A stretch of 50,849 bases of DNA from assembly GCF_009865215.1 (NCBI RefSeq), contig NZ_WWJX01000860.1, positions 1 to 50,849 of the forward strand. Direction: 5' to 3'. The stretch comes from Streptomyces sp. SID3343. GTDB lineage: Bacteria > Actinomycetota > Actinomycetes > Streptomycetales > Streptomycetaceae. Below, piece by piece: positions 1-7,072 of the stretch (position 1 is its first letter; the number at the start of each line of letters is the position of its first letter). The translations under genes and the position numbers were made by a program. The notes under the pieces were generated by a model. That model saw only the letters and a program-made list of their open reading frames with translations, was not told the origin of the DNA and searched no databases.

Positions 1-70
1 ACGGAAGATGCGGCCGCAACGCGTCCCACTCCGCATCGGTCAACTCATGACGTCGAATCACACCCGACAT
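1..70 (-). CDS. IS5-family transposase, N-terminal fragment (partial)
   Basis: Only the first 23 codons are in the window, from ATG at 70-68 to the left edge; a GTG at 61-59 is an alternative start. The visible peptide contains RRHELTDAEWDALRPHLP, the typical opening of IS5-group (DUF4096-type) transposases of actinobacteria, which bind the element ends through this N-terminal domain. The catalytic DDE domain would lie outside the window. Nothing can be said about whether the element is intact. Confidence 0.6.
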   Translation of the reverse strand, partial: MSGVIRRHELTDAEWDALRPHLP

Positions 71-104
71 CATGCCTCAACCCGAGCAGATTGAAGACAC
101 TTCC
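1..104 (-). mobile_element. End of an IS5-like insertion sequence, cut by the window edge
   Basis: This is the transposase-proximal end of an insertion element whose body lies left of the window. Read on the minus strand from position 103, the element begins GAAGTGTCTTCAATCTGCTC and leads into a transposase start. It abuts a CTAG at 104-107, a target of the kind used by several IS5-family elements, and the aldehyde dehydrogenase reading frame of the neighbour stops making sense exactly there. The exact terminus (103 or 107) and the second inverted repeat cannot be seen, so family placement rests on the transposase N-terminus and the CTAG. Confidence 0.55.
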
Positions 105-455
105 TAGTTCGAGTTGGACGCGTCTGAGTCCGGCCGCGACGTTGATCGCCATGCGGGCGGTGGTCGAGCCGGTGGAGGAGATCATGTCGACGCCGGGGTG
201 GCGTACCGGCGCGTCGCCGACCTCCGGGCCGAGGCCGGAGACGAGATTGAACACCCCGAGCGGGAAGCCGGCCGTGCCCACCGCCCCGGCGAGCAGGTGC
301 GGGCCGGGGGCGCGACCTCACCGGGTTCGAGTACGACGGTCGAGCCGCTCGGCGGCGCGGGGATGACCTTCGCCACGATCTGCGGCAACGGACAGTTCCA
401 GGGAGTGATGGCCGCGACCACGCCGGAGGGGCGGCGGGTCGGCGGGGTGGGAGCG
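104..455 (-). pseudogene. Aldehyde dehydrogenase fragment, frameshifted and truncated
   Basis: The minus strand encodes an unmistakable middle part of an NAD(P)-dependent aldehyde dehydrogenase split over two frames. The first part reads [15 protein letters not shown] and continues through the Rossmann region to EVAPP. A one-base frameshift near 295-300 moves the reading to [12 protein letters not shown], and then to [14 protein letters not shown] and QLELG. The N-terminal 130 or so residues and the whole catalytic Cys half are missing. The right-hand break is decayed sequence; the left-hand break is the insertion element at CTAG 104-107. The gene is dead, and its remains lie upstream of a surviving acyl-CoA catabolic operon. 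Confidence 0.75.
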
Positions 456-549
456 AGTTCGCGATCCTGCGTGCTTCCTCGGTGCCTTCGGCGGCTCTTC
501 CGACGGGTGAGGGCGGCGGGCCCGGCGCGGCGGTCGGGCGCGCTGGCCC

Positions 550-594
550 TTGACGATTTGTCGGGTCGATGATCTATTTCATGTACATAGATAG
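550..594 (+). promoter_or_regulatory. Possible promoter with ATGTACAT operator
   Basis: A TTGACG at 550-555 is followed after 18 bases by CTATTT at 574-579, a fair match to a vegetative promoter. The -10 region runs into the perfect palindrome ATGTACAT (581-588) within an unusually AT-rich pocket for this DNA. This layout suits a repressor-controlled promoter, for example a TetR-type operator, for the operon at 982. It is inferred from sequence only. Confidence 0.35.
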
Positions 595-634
595 CGTGCG
601 GCTCGTGCACCTACCGAGAGGCGGACCACCCGAC

Positions 635-889
635 ATGTTCGAAGGACGCATCGCCCGGTTCGATGCACCGGACCCGCCGTTCGGTGTCCCAAAGGTCTCG
701 CTCGCCGGGCGCGTCGCCGCCCTCGTTACCCCCGCCGAGGGCACTGGGAGCGACACCGACGGCAAACCACCGGAGCCGGGGACGCGCGTGGTGTTCCCGT
801 ACTTTTCCTCGACGCCGTCGACGCCGTCGACAACGCGCTCCGGGGCCACCGGCCACCGTGTCGTCCTCCGCGCGGCGATCGTGCCCTGA
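635..889 (+). CDS. Small hypothetical ORF, possibly a gene remnant
   Basis: This is an 84-codon ORF starting ATG at 635 in the leader of the catabolic operon. I do not recognise it. Residues about 24-36 read SLAGRVAALVT, which faintly resembles the nucleotide-binding start of a short-chain dehydrogenase, but the following glycine-rich motif is not intact and the C-terminal part is low-complexity Ser/Thr/Pro. The ribosome binding site is weak (GAGAGG, too far upstream). It may be a decayed gene like its left neighbour, or not translated. From 890 to 981 the sequence is a C/CA-rich spacer with no gene. Confidence 0.2.
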   Translation: MFEGRIARFDAPDPPFGVPKVSLAGRVAALVTPAEGTGSDTDGKPPEPGTRVVFPYFSSTPSTPSTTRSGATGHRVVLRAAIVP

Positions 890-981
890 ACGCCGCCCAC
901 CGCCCGAACCCGCGCACCCGCATCCGCATCCCCGCACCCCCGCGCCCGAACCCCCGCACCCATCCCGAACCCGAGGACGCG

Positions 982-1770
982 ATGAGCAGCCCCACCGAAC
1001 TCGACTACTCCCTCGCCGACCACATCGCCACCATCACCCTCGACCGCCCGCACCGCAAGAACGCGTTCACCCTGGAGATGGTGGATGCCTGGGCCGACGC
1101 CCTGCGGCGGGCCGAGGCCGACCCCGAGGTGCGCGTGGTCGTCGTCACCGGCGCGGGCGGCACCTTCTGCTCGGGCGTGGACCTGGACGCCTTCGCCGAG
1201 CGCGAGCGCACCCCGCTGGCGGAGAAGCAACTCATGTCCCGCATCCACCAGGTGGCGTTCGCCGCCGAGGCGCTGACCAAGCCCTACCTCGCGGTCGTCG
1301 CCGGCTCGGCCGTCGGCGCGGGCATGGACATGGCGCTGATGGCCGACATCCGGATCGCGGGGGAGTCGGCCCGGTTCTGCGAGGGCTACGTCCGCGTCGG
1401 CCTGGTGCCCGGCGACGGCGGCTGCTGGTACCTGCCCCGCATCGTCGGCACCGCCACCGCCCTGCGGCTGCTGTGGACCGCGGACTTCGTCGACGCCGCC
1501 GAGGCACTCGCCATCGGCCTCGTGAGCAGCGTCCACCCCGACGACCAACTCCGAGACACAGCCAGGCAGTTCGCCCTCAAGCTGGCCTCCCGCCCACCCC
1601 TGGCCGTGCAACTGATCAAGCGCGCCGTACGCGAAGGCGAACGCCAGGACCTGCGCACCGCGCTCGACCTGATCTCCTCCCACCAGGCCGTGATGACCTC
1701 CACAGCCGACTCCCACGAGGCCATGGACGCGTTCCGCACGAAGCGCCCCGGCACCTACACGGGGGCGTGA
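982..1770 (+). CDS. Enoyl-CoA hydratase/isomerase (crotonase) family protein
   Basis: 262 residues, the normal size for a single-domain crotonase, a cytosolic enzyme acting on acyl-CoA thioesters. Family signs are LDRPHRKNAFT near the N-terminus, the oxyanion-hole segments GTFCSGVDL and GSAVGAGMDMAL, and GLVPGDGG. At the two catalytic positions of rat enoyl-CoA hydratase (Glu144, Glu164), Glu144 aligns with Asp in GAGMDMAL and Glu164 with Tyr in FCEGYVRVG. Classical hydration is therefore doubtful; isomerase or another crotonase reaction is possible. The stop is followed at once by the GTG of the acyl-CoA dehydrogenase at 1772, indicating translational coupling. The context is a short acyl-CoA degradation or modification operon. 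Confidence 0.85.
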   Translation: MSSPTELDYSLADHIATITLDRPHRKNAFTLEMVDAWADALRRAEADPEVRVVVVTGAGGTFCSGVDLDAFAERERTPLAEKQLMSRIHQVAFAAEALTKPYLAVVAGSAVGAGMDMALMADIRIAGESARFCEGYVRVGLVPGDGGCWYLPRIVGTATALRLLWTADFVDAAEALAIGLVSSVHPDDQLRDTARQFALKLASRPPLAVQLIKRAVREGERQDLRTALDLISSHQAVMTSTADSHEAMDAFRTKRPGTYTGA

Positions 1771-1771
1771 C

Positions 1772-2914
1772 GTGACCGCCACCACGACCGGCCGCCCCAC
1801 GAGCGACACCACCGTCGCGGACCTGCGCCGGCAGGTTCGCGACCTCACCACCCAATGGCGCGCGCAAGGCCGCTACACCCCACACAGCGACAACTGGATG
1901 CGCGGCTACGACCCCGACTTCAGCCGAGAACTCGCCCGCCGCGGCCTGCTCGGCCTCGCCTGGCCCACCCGGCACGGCGGCAGCGGCCTCGGCCAGGTCG
2001 CCCGCCTCGCCGTCACCGAGGAACTCCTGCGCGCCGGGGCCCCCGTCGCGGCGCACTGGATCGGCGAACGCCAGATCGGCCCCGCCGTCCTGCGCCACGG
2101 CAGCCCGGACCTGCGCGCCGAGATCCTGCCGCTCATCGCCCGCGCCGAGGCCGTTTTCTGCCTCGGCATGAGCGAACCCGAAGCCGGATCCGACCTCGCC
2201 GCCGTCCGCACGACCGCCACCTCGGTGCCCGGCGGCTGGAAGGTCGACGGCCGCAAGATCTGGACCACCGGCGCCCATCACGCCACCCACGCCTACCTCC
2301 TCGCCCGCACCGCCCGTACCGAACGCAAGCACCACGGCCTCACCGAATTCCTCGTCGACATGGACACCCCCGGCATCGAGGTCACCCCCATCGTCGACCT
2401 CGCCGGCGGGCACCACTTCAACGAGATCACCTTCACCGACGTCCACGTCCCCACCCATCGCCTCCTCGGCACCGTCGGCCAGGGCTGGCGTCAGGTCGTG
2501 GAACAACTCTCGTTCGAACGCGGTGGCCCCGAACGCGTCCTGTCCACCTACCCGTTGCTGGCCCGATGCGTGGAAACCCTCGCCGCCGACCCAGCCCGCG
2601 CCCGTGACCTGCACACCGACCTCGGACGCCTCGCCGCGCGCCTGGCCACGCTGCGCCGCCTCGCCCTCGACGTCGCCCGACAGGTCGACGCCGGCCACGC
2701 ACCCGCCGTCGAGGCCGCCACCCTCAAATACCTCGGCAACGCCTTCGAGAACGACGTCGTCGACTTCGCCCGACGCGTGTGCCACCACACCCCGGACCCC
2801 GCCCTGCGGACCGCGTTCGACCAGGCACTGCTCGCCTCACCCGGCTTCACCATCCGAGGCGGCGCCGCCGACGTACTGCTGTCCCTGATCGCCAAACAGG
2901 AGACCCGCCGATGA
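1772..2914 (+). CDS. Acyl-CoA dehydrogenase, large subunit-like
   Basis: 380 residues with the standard acyl-CoA dehydrogenase order: helical N-terminal domain, central beta domain with the FAD/substrate motif SEPEAGSDLAAV and GRKIWTTGA, and C-terminal helical domain ending GGAADVLLSLIAKQ. The enzyme uses FAD to desaturate an acyl-CoA at alpha-beta and passes electrons to ETF. GTG start one base after the crotonase stop. It overlaps the next acyl-CoA dehydrogenase by ATGA. Adjacent pairs of unlike acyl-CoA dehydrogenases in actinobacteria, such as the FadE26/FadE27 type, often form alpha2beta2 heteromers in which one subunit carries the catalytic Glu. The pairing here suggests that arrangement. 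Confidence 0.85.
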   Translation: MTATTTGRPTSDTTVADLRRQVRDLTTQWRAQGRYTPHSDNWMRGYDPDFSRELARRGLLGLAWPTRHGGSGLGQVARLAVTEELLRAGAPVAAHWIGERQIGPAVLRHGSPDLRAEILPLIARAEAVFCLGMSEPEAGSDLAAVRTTATSVPGGWKVDGRKIWTTGAHHATHAYLLARTARTERKHHGLTEFLVDMDTPGIEVTPIVDLAGGHHFNEITFTDVHVPTHRLLGTVGQGWRQVVEQLSFERGGPERVLSTYPLLARCVETLAADPARARDLHTDLGRLAARLATLRRLALDVARQVDAGHAPAVEAATLKYLGNAFENDVVDFARRVCHHTPDPALRTAFDQALLASPGFTIRGGAADVLLSLIAKQETRR

Positions 2915-3891
2915 GCAGTGTCCACGCCGAACTCCGCGACCTCGTCGACGACATCACCGCCACACCCGGTGACCCCGACCGGCTCTGGGACACCGTCGCC
3001 GCCCTGGGCCTGCACACCATCGGCGTCCCCGAGGCCGACGGCGGCTCCGGCGGCGACCTCGCCGACCTGGTCACCGTGGTCCGCCGCCTCGCCCACCGAG
3101 CAGCGTCCGTACCCGTCGCCGACCACGCCGTGGCCGCCTGGACGCTCGCGCTCGCCGGCCACCCCCTCCCTACGGCCGGGCCCCTCGTGGTCGTCCTCGA
3201 CACCACCCTCGTCGCCGGCCCGATGTCCGTGCCCTGGGGACGCTGCGCCGCCGGGCTGGTGGTGGTCGGCTCGGACGACGTGATCCGCTACGCGGACCCG
3301 GCCGGGCGGCGACCTGGCATCGAGGAGGGCGCCAACCTGGCCGGCGAACCGCGGGATACCGTCCGCCTCGACGAGATTCCCCTCGCCGTCCTCGCCGGGG
3401 CACCCCCCGCCGACGCGATCCGGGCCCGCGCCGGCTTGTTGCGCGCCGCGGCCGTGGCCGGAGCATGCGCGGGAGCCTACGAACTGACCCGTACGTACGT
3501 GGCGCAACGACGTCAGTTCGACGGCCCCCTCATCGACATCCCCGCGGTCGCGGCCTCCCTGGCCGGCATGAAGGTCGCCGCGCTCCAAGTGGACGCCGCC
3601 GTCGACCGCGCCGTGGACCTCCAGGCCACCCCGGCGAGCCCCGCAGACCTGCTCGCCGCCACGGCAACCGCACGCGTCGTCGCGGCGCGGACCGCCGACA
3701 CCGTCGCCCGCAACGCCCACCAACTGCACGGCGCGATGGGCGTCACCCGGGAATACGCCCTGCACCCCCTCACCACCCGACTGTGGGCCTGGCGCGACGA
3801 GGACGGCCACGAGGAGTCCTGGGCCCGACTCCTCGGCACCCACGTCATCGAGGGCGGCGAGGCCCACCTGTGGGAACGCCTCACCGCCTGA
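2911..3891 (+). CDS. Acyl-CoA dehydrogenase, short partner subunit
   Basis: 326 residues, shorter than a typical acyl-CoA dehydrogenase (about 380). The N-terminal helical domain is recognisable (GLHTIGVPEADGGSGGDL), the central beta domain is reduced, and the C-terminal domain is well conserved, with RRQFDGPLIDIPAV and HQLHGAMGVTREYALHPL. The segment DEDGHEESW lies where the active-site loop would be and may supply the catalytic acid. Its start overlaps the previous stop (ATGA), supporting co-translation and a heteromeric enzyme. Substrate unknown. The 3' end overlaps the end of the convergent small ORF at 3881-4174. Confidence 0.8.
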   Translation: MSSVHAELRDLVDDITATPGDPDRLWDTVAALGLHTIGVPEADGGSGGDLADLVTVVRRLAHRAASVPVADHAVAAWTLALAGHPLPTAGPLVVVLDTTLVAGPMSVPWGRCAAGLVVVGSDDVIRYADPAGRRPGIEEGANLAGEPRDTVRLDEIPLAVLAGAPPADAIRARAGLLRAAAVAGACAGAYELTRTYVAQRRQFDGPLIDIPAVAASLAGMKVAALQVDAAVDRAVDLQATPASPADLLAATATARVVAARTADTVARNAHQLHGAMGVTREYALHPLTTRLWAWRDEDGHEESWARLLGTHVIEGGEAHLWERLTA

Positions 3892-4174
3892 ACGACCCAC
3901 CCGCCCGATGGTCGGGGGTCGGGAGTCGGCCCGATCGTCGGCAGTGGGAGCAGCGCGACCGGATCGACCGGATCGACCCATGACGAGTGACCTGTTCACC
4001 GGAGGCCTCGACGCGATCGCGGGCGTAGGCGATGGCGTCGTCGAGGAGTGCCCGGTACGCGGGGGTCAGCTTGTACGGCTCGTCCTTGGTCCAGCGGTCG
4101 GACGAGAAGGCGGTCCGCTCGGCGAGGGAGTCGTCGGAGAGAGGGTCTCCCTCCTTGGTGAGATAGTCGCGCAC
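3881..4174 (-). CDS. Small ORF downstream of the peptide ligase; candidate peptide substrate
   Basis: A 97-codon ORF from a GTG at 4174-4172, 26 bases after the ligase stop. The first 65 residues have coding-like composition and no Gly/Arg/Pro shadow bias, with segments KLTPAYRALLDDAIAYARD and LSDDSLAERTAFSSDRW. The C-terminus is Arg/Ser-rich (SIRSIRSRC, then SHCRRSGRL) and looks less constrained. I know no family for it. PGM1-type ligases act on the N-terminus of a ribosomally made peptide whose gene lies beside them, so this ORF is a candidate precursor. The start is uncertain because no good ribosome binding site precedes the GTG, and the 3' end overlaps the dehydrogenase gene. Confidence 0.4.
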   Translation of the reverse strand: MRDYLTKEGDPLSDDSLAERTAFSSDRWTKDEPYKLTPAYRALLDDAIAYARDRVEASGEQVTRHGSIRSIRSRCSHCRRSGRLPTPDHRAGGSFRR

Positions 4175-4200
4175 GCCGGCGCGCTTGCGGGTGCGACGGG

Positions 4201-5706
4201 TCAGCCGGCCATGCCGTCCAGCAGTTCGGTGAATCCTTGCTGGAGGACACGGCATTCTTCCTGTGACGTGCCGATGAAGGTGGCGCCGATTTTTCCGTAG
4301 GGCTGCAACGCGGTCCAGAAGTGAGGGACGACGCCACGGCCGGACGTTGCGTCGAAGGCCAGGTCGGGCCGATGGTGCAATTCCTCGATCAGGGAGGTGG
4401 GCGTGAGGCCCCGGTAGGCGGGGGAGATCAGCCCGTCGGTTCCTGTGTAGTGGACTACGGAGCCCTTGTGCGTCAGGAGTCCGTCCTCGGGCCACGTGCC
4501 CGGCAGGAGGGCGCGTACGGTTCGATGGGGGTGCGTGGTGCCGGTCTGGCGCAGGTTCAGTTCGACCGCGTCGACGTCCCACCGGCCGTCGCCTGCCTTG
4601 CGGGCGATGAAGTCGATGCCGACATGTCCGCGGACACCGACCGAGCCCAGTTCCTTGCCGGCGGTGAGGGACATGTCGACGAGAGTGTCGCGGTAGTCGG
4701 GCGAGGCGGGAAACCGGCATCCGAGGTACTGCAGGTCCGGTCCCAAAACTTGTTCGTGCGTTCCGAGGAATTGCAGGTCGAAGCCGCCGCCCGCGCTGTG
4801 GTGGAGGTGGATCAAGGTGCTCGGTGAGCGTTTCTCACCGCGGGGCGGGGTCGGAAGGTACTGCTCGATGATCGCCCCGTTGGCGGCGATGCCTTCGAGG
4901 AATCGGTCGCGCGAGATGTCTTTGGTCAGTGGTTCCAACTGCCGCAGGGCGGTGAGCACTGCGTGGTGTCGAGCGTCGGTGGGGGTGAAAACGGCGAGCC
5001 CGTGGCCCGAGCCGTAGCCGTCGTTGATTTTCACGAGCCATCGTTTCGTCCCGTGCACGCGCACGAGTTCGGTCGCCTGCCGGGCGAGGGCGGCCATGTC
5101 GTGGACCGGTTCGTAGCTGCCCGGGGCGTGGGCCAGGCCGGTGGTGCGAAAGACCTTGCGGCTACCGGCTTTCGAGCCCCACGTCAAAGTCGCGCTGGGC
5201 GTCTCGCCGCAGTCCAGGCCGATTCGCTCGGCTACCTCGTCCATGCGGGTGCTCGCCTGGTAGCACGACAACGGCTCCACCACCTGCCCGCGCGCGCGTG
5301 CCCGAGACGTCAATGCCCGGACACGGTCCAGGAGTTCGGGCCGCTCCAGCAGTTTCTCGCTCAGGTGCCGGTCGGAAGTGTCCGGCAGGCCGATCAAGGC
5401 GTGCCGAAGAAGCCGGTCGGCAACGGAGTCCCGGCCCTCCGCCGGCCGCAGGGTCAGGAGGTACCGTTCGACCGACGCAGGCACCGGAGGTGCTTGGAGC
5501 ATGAGCAGAGCCAGGTTCGGCCGGCAGGCGACGCTCAGCGATTCCCACATGCCGCGCACACACGAGAGCCAGCGTCCCAGGCCCTGCTCCATTTCGAGCT
5601 CGGAGAACTCCTGGGAGGGGCAGGCGATCCGCAGCCGCAGGCCGGGCCGGCCCGCCACCTGGGCTTCGAAACGGTCGATGCGGCGGATGAGAGGGTCTTG
5701 GGGCAT
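4201..5706 (-). CDS. PGM1-type ATP-grasp peptide ligase
   Basis: 501 residues. The C-terminal third resembles pheganomycin ligase PGM1: AYRGLTPTSLIEELHH, GRGVVPHFWTAL, and a final helix on TSQEECRVLQQGFTELLDG. The middle has ATP-grasp features: KWLVKINDGYGSGHGLAVF-type glycine-rich loop (actual residues RWLVKINDGYGSGHG), EQYLPTPP, and the metal-binding VDAVELNLRQTGTTHPH. The N-terminal 190 residues match the pre-ATP-grasp region of these proteins. Such enzymes form an amide bond between a carboxylate, often a non-proteinogenic amino acid, and a peptide, using ATP. ATG at 5706 lies 49 bases after the acetyltransferase stop, so the two are co-transcribed; a small ORF follows. The family call is fairly firm, the substrates unknown. 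Confidence 0.7.
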   Translation of the reverse strand: MPQDPLIRRIDRFEAQVAGRPGLRLRIACPSQEFSELEMEQGLGRWLSCVRGMWESLSVACRPNLALLMLQAPPVPASVERYLLTLRPAEGRDSVADRLLRHALIGLPDTSDRHLSEKLLERPELLDRVRALTSRARARGQVVEPLSCYQASTRMDEVAERIGLDCGETPSATLTWGSKAGSRKVFRTTGLAHAPGSYEPVHDMAALARQATELVRVHGTKRWLVKINDGYGSGHGLAVFTPTDARHHAVLTALRQLEPLTKDISRDRFLEGIAANGAIIEQYLPTPPRGEKRSPSTLIHLHHSAGGGFDLQFLGTHEQVLGPDLQYLGCRFPASPDYRDTLVDMSLTAGKELGSVGVRGHVGIDFIARKAGDGRWDVDAVELNLRQTGTTHPHRTVRALLPGTWPEDGLLTHKGSVVHYTGTDGLISPAYRGLTPTSLIEELHHRPDLAFDATSGRGVVPHFWTALQPYGKIGATFIGTSQEECRVLQQGFTELLDGMAG

Positions 5707-5755
5707 GGCGACGGCCTTCCTGCTGATGCGGCGGCGCCGCTGGAACCGGAGGTGT

Positions 5756-6754
5756 CTACCTGATCGGGGGTAGGGGCCGGACGGTCGCCTGTTCGCCTGC
5801 CATGAGCGCCTCCAGGAGGTGCGCAGCCGGTTCTATGAAGCAGACCAGTCGGCCGTCGCGGAGAAGCCCCACGGCCGCAGGCCGCACGGGGCACGGCTCG
5901 GCCGGCGTGCAGTGAATCTCGGTGCCGCTCGCCTTGGCGACGGTGAGGGCCGCGCGAGGAGTGTGCTGCGCGTCGAGGATCGCGGGAATCAGCCCGTTCA
6001 GCCGCGATCCGGAGATCACGATGTGCTCGCCCACGCACGCCAGTCCGTGCACGACGGGCGCCGGTTGCGACGTGCTGACCTGGATCGTGGTGATGACGCG
6101 CACCCGAGAGCCGGCCGGGATGTCGGTGGTGATGCGCGCGCCCGCGTCGATCAGACAGTCGTCACCCACGTTCACGGGACCGAAAAGGTGGACGTTGCCC
6201 CCGATTTGCACGCGGCTGCCGACATGCGGATGCCTTCTGGGCTGCGGCCGACCGTTCGCCTTCGAGACGATGTCCCGCGCACCCAGGACCACGTTCTGAA
6301 CGAAGTAGCAATCGTCCCCGACTTCCGCGTCTTCACCGATGAGCGTTCCGGAACCGTGGTCGATGACGAATCGACGGCCGATGCCGGCACCGGGGTGGAT
6401 CTCGATGCCGGTGGTGAGCCGGAAGTGCTCGGAGATGCGACGTGCCTGGGTCGCGAACCGATCGGGCACGCCATCCGGCAGGCGCATCTCCCACAGCGCG
6501 TGCGCGAGACGATAAGCCATCACCGCCCGAAAGCTGAGATAGCCCGAATAGATGTAGGACTGGTCGCCGCGAGCCGCAGCGTCGCGAATCGAGAACACCG
6601 ACAAATCCTCGGCCACCTGGGCGCCGACCTCGCACAGCAACCTGTGGGCGGCAGGGCGCGACATCGCAGAACTGTGGCTACCGGCTCCTGCACGCCGCAA
6701 GGTGGCGGACAGGTCCCCGACGATGGTTCGCATATCGACCTCGGTGGGCAACAC
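5756..6754 (-). CDS. Serine O-acetyltransferase-like protein with C-terminal extension
   Basis: 332 residues from a GTG at 6754 with a strong AGGAGG seven bases upstream. Residues about 60-215 match serine acetyltransferase: the helical part with FRAVMAYRLAHALWEM, then left-handed beta-helix hexapeptides, including GIEIHPGAGIGRRFVIDHG, with the catalytic His-Asp region, and VGDDCYFVQNVVLGA. In the family this enzyme makes O-acetylserine from serine and acetyl-CoA for cysteine synthesis. Here there is no cysteine synthase beside it; a PGM1-type ligase follows instead, so it may prepare an unusual amino acid or acylate a peptide. About 110 residues after the hexapeptides (from STSQPAPVV on) are additional to the usual enzyme and unrecognised. 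Confidence 0.7.
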   Translation of the reverse strand: MLPTEVDMRTIVGDLSATLRRAGAGSHSSAMSRPAAHRLLCEVGAQVAEDLSVFSIRDAAARGDQSYIYSGYLSFRAVMAYRLAHALWEMRLPDGVPDRFATQARRISEHFRLTTGIEIHPGAGIGRRFVIDHGSGTLIGEDAEVGDDCYFVQNVVLGARDIVSKANGRPQPRRHPHVGSRVQIGGNVHLFGPVNVGDDCLIDAGARITTDIPAGSRVRVITTIQVSTSQPAPVVHGLACVGEHIVISGSRLNGLIPAILDAQHTPRAALTVAKASGTEIHCTPAEPCPVRPAAVGLLRDGRLVCFIEPAAHLLEALMAGEQATVRPLPPIR

Positions 6755-7072
6755 GGCGACCCTCCTGCCGTTGAGAATCCCCTCCCAAGCGCAAGGCGCT
6801 GTTCAAAGTCTTCGCCACCCGGCCGGTGCCCCCCACCGGGCATAGGCCGAACGAGTGAACAGCCGAACGTGCGACGCCGACGCAGCGTCCGCTCGGTGCC
6901 AGGCACCGACGAGGCCGCCAACCGAGGGACCGTGAAAACCGACGACTTCGGTTCGTAGCCGATGCCGACAGGGTGTCCCGGCCCACGACCAGGCTCCCGT
7001 ACGCGGTCGACGCGGACACCGCCGCACGCCTGTGGGAGGTCGGCGACCGCCCGAACGCACACGGCACATCCG
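6755..7072. other. Intergenic leader of the acetyltransferase-ligase operon
   Basis: No gene is supported here. The minus-strand promoter of the operon starting at 6754 must lie in this stretch. Two small GC hairpins sit in the leader: CCGGTG/CACCGG around a five-base loop (6823-6839) and AGCGC/GCGCT around AAG (near 6788-6800). A clear -10/-35 pair was not found. Confidence 0.3.
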
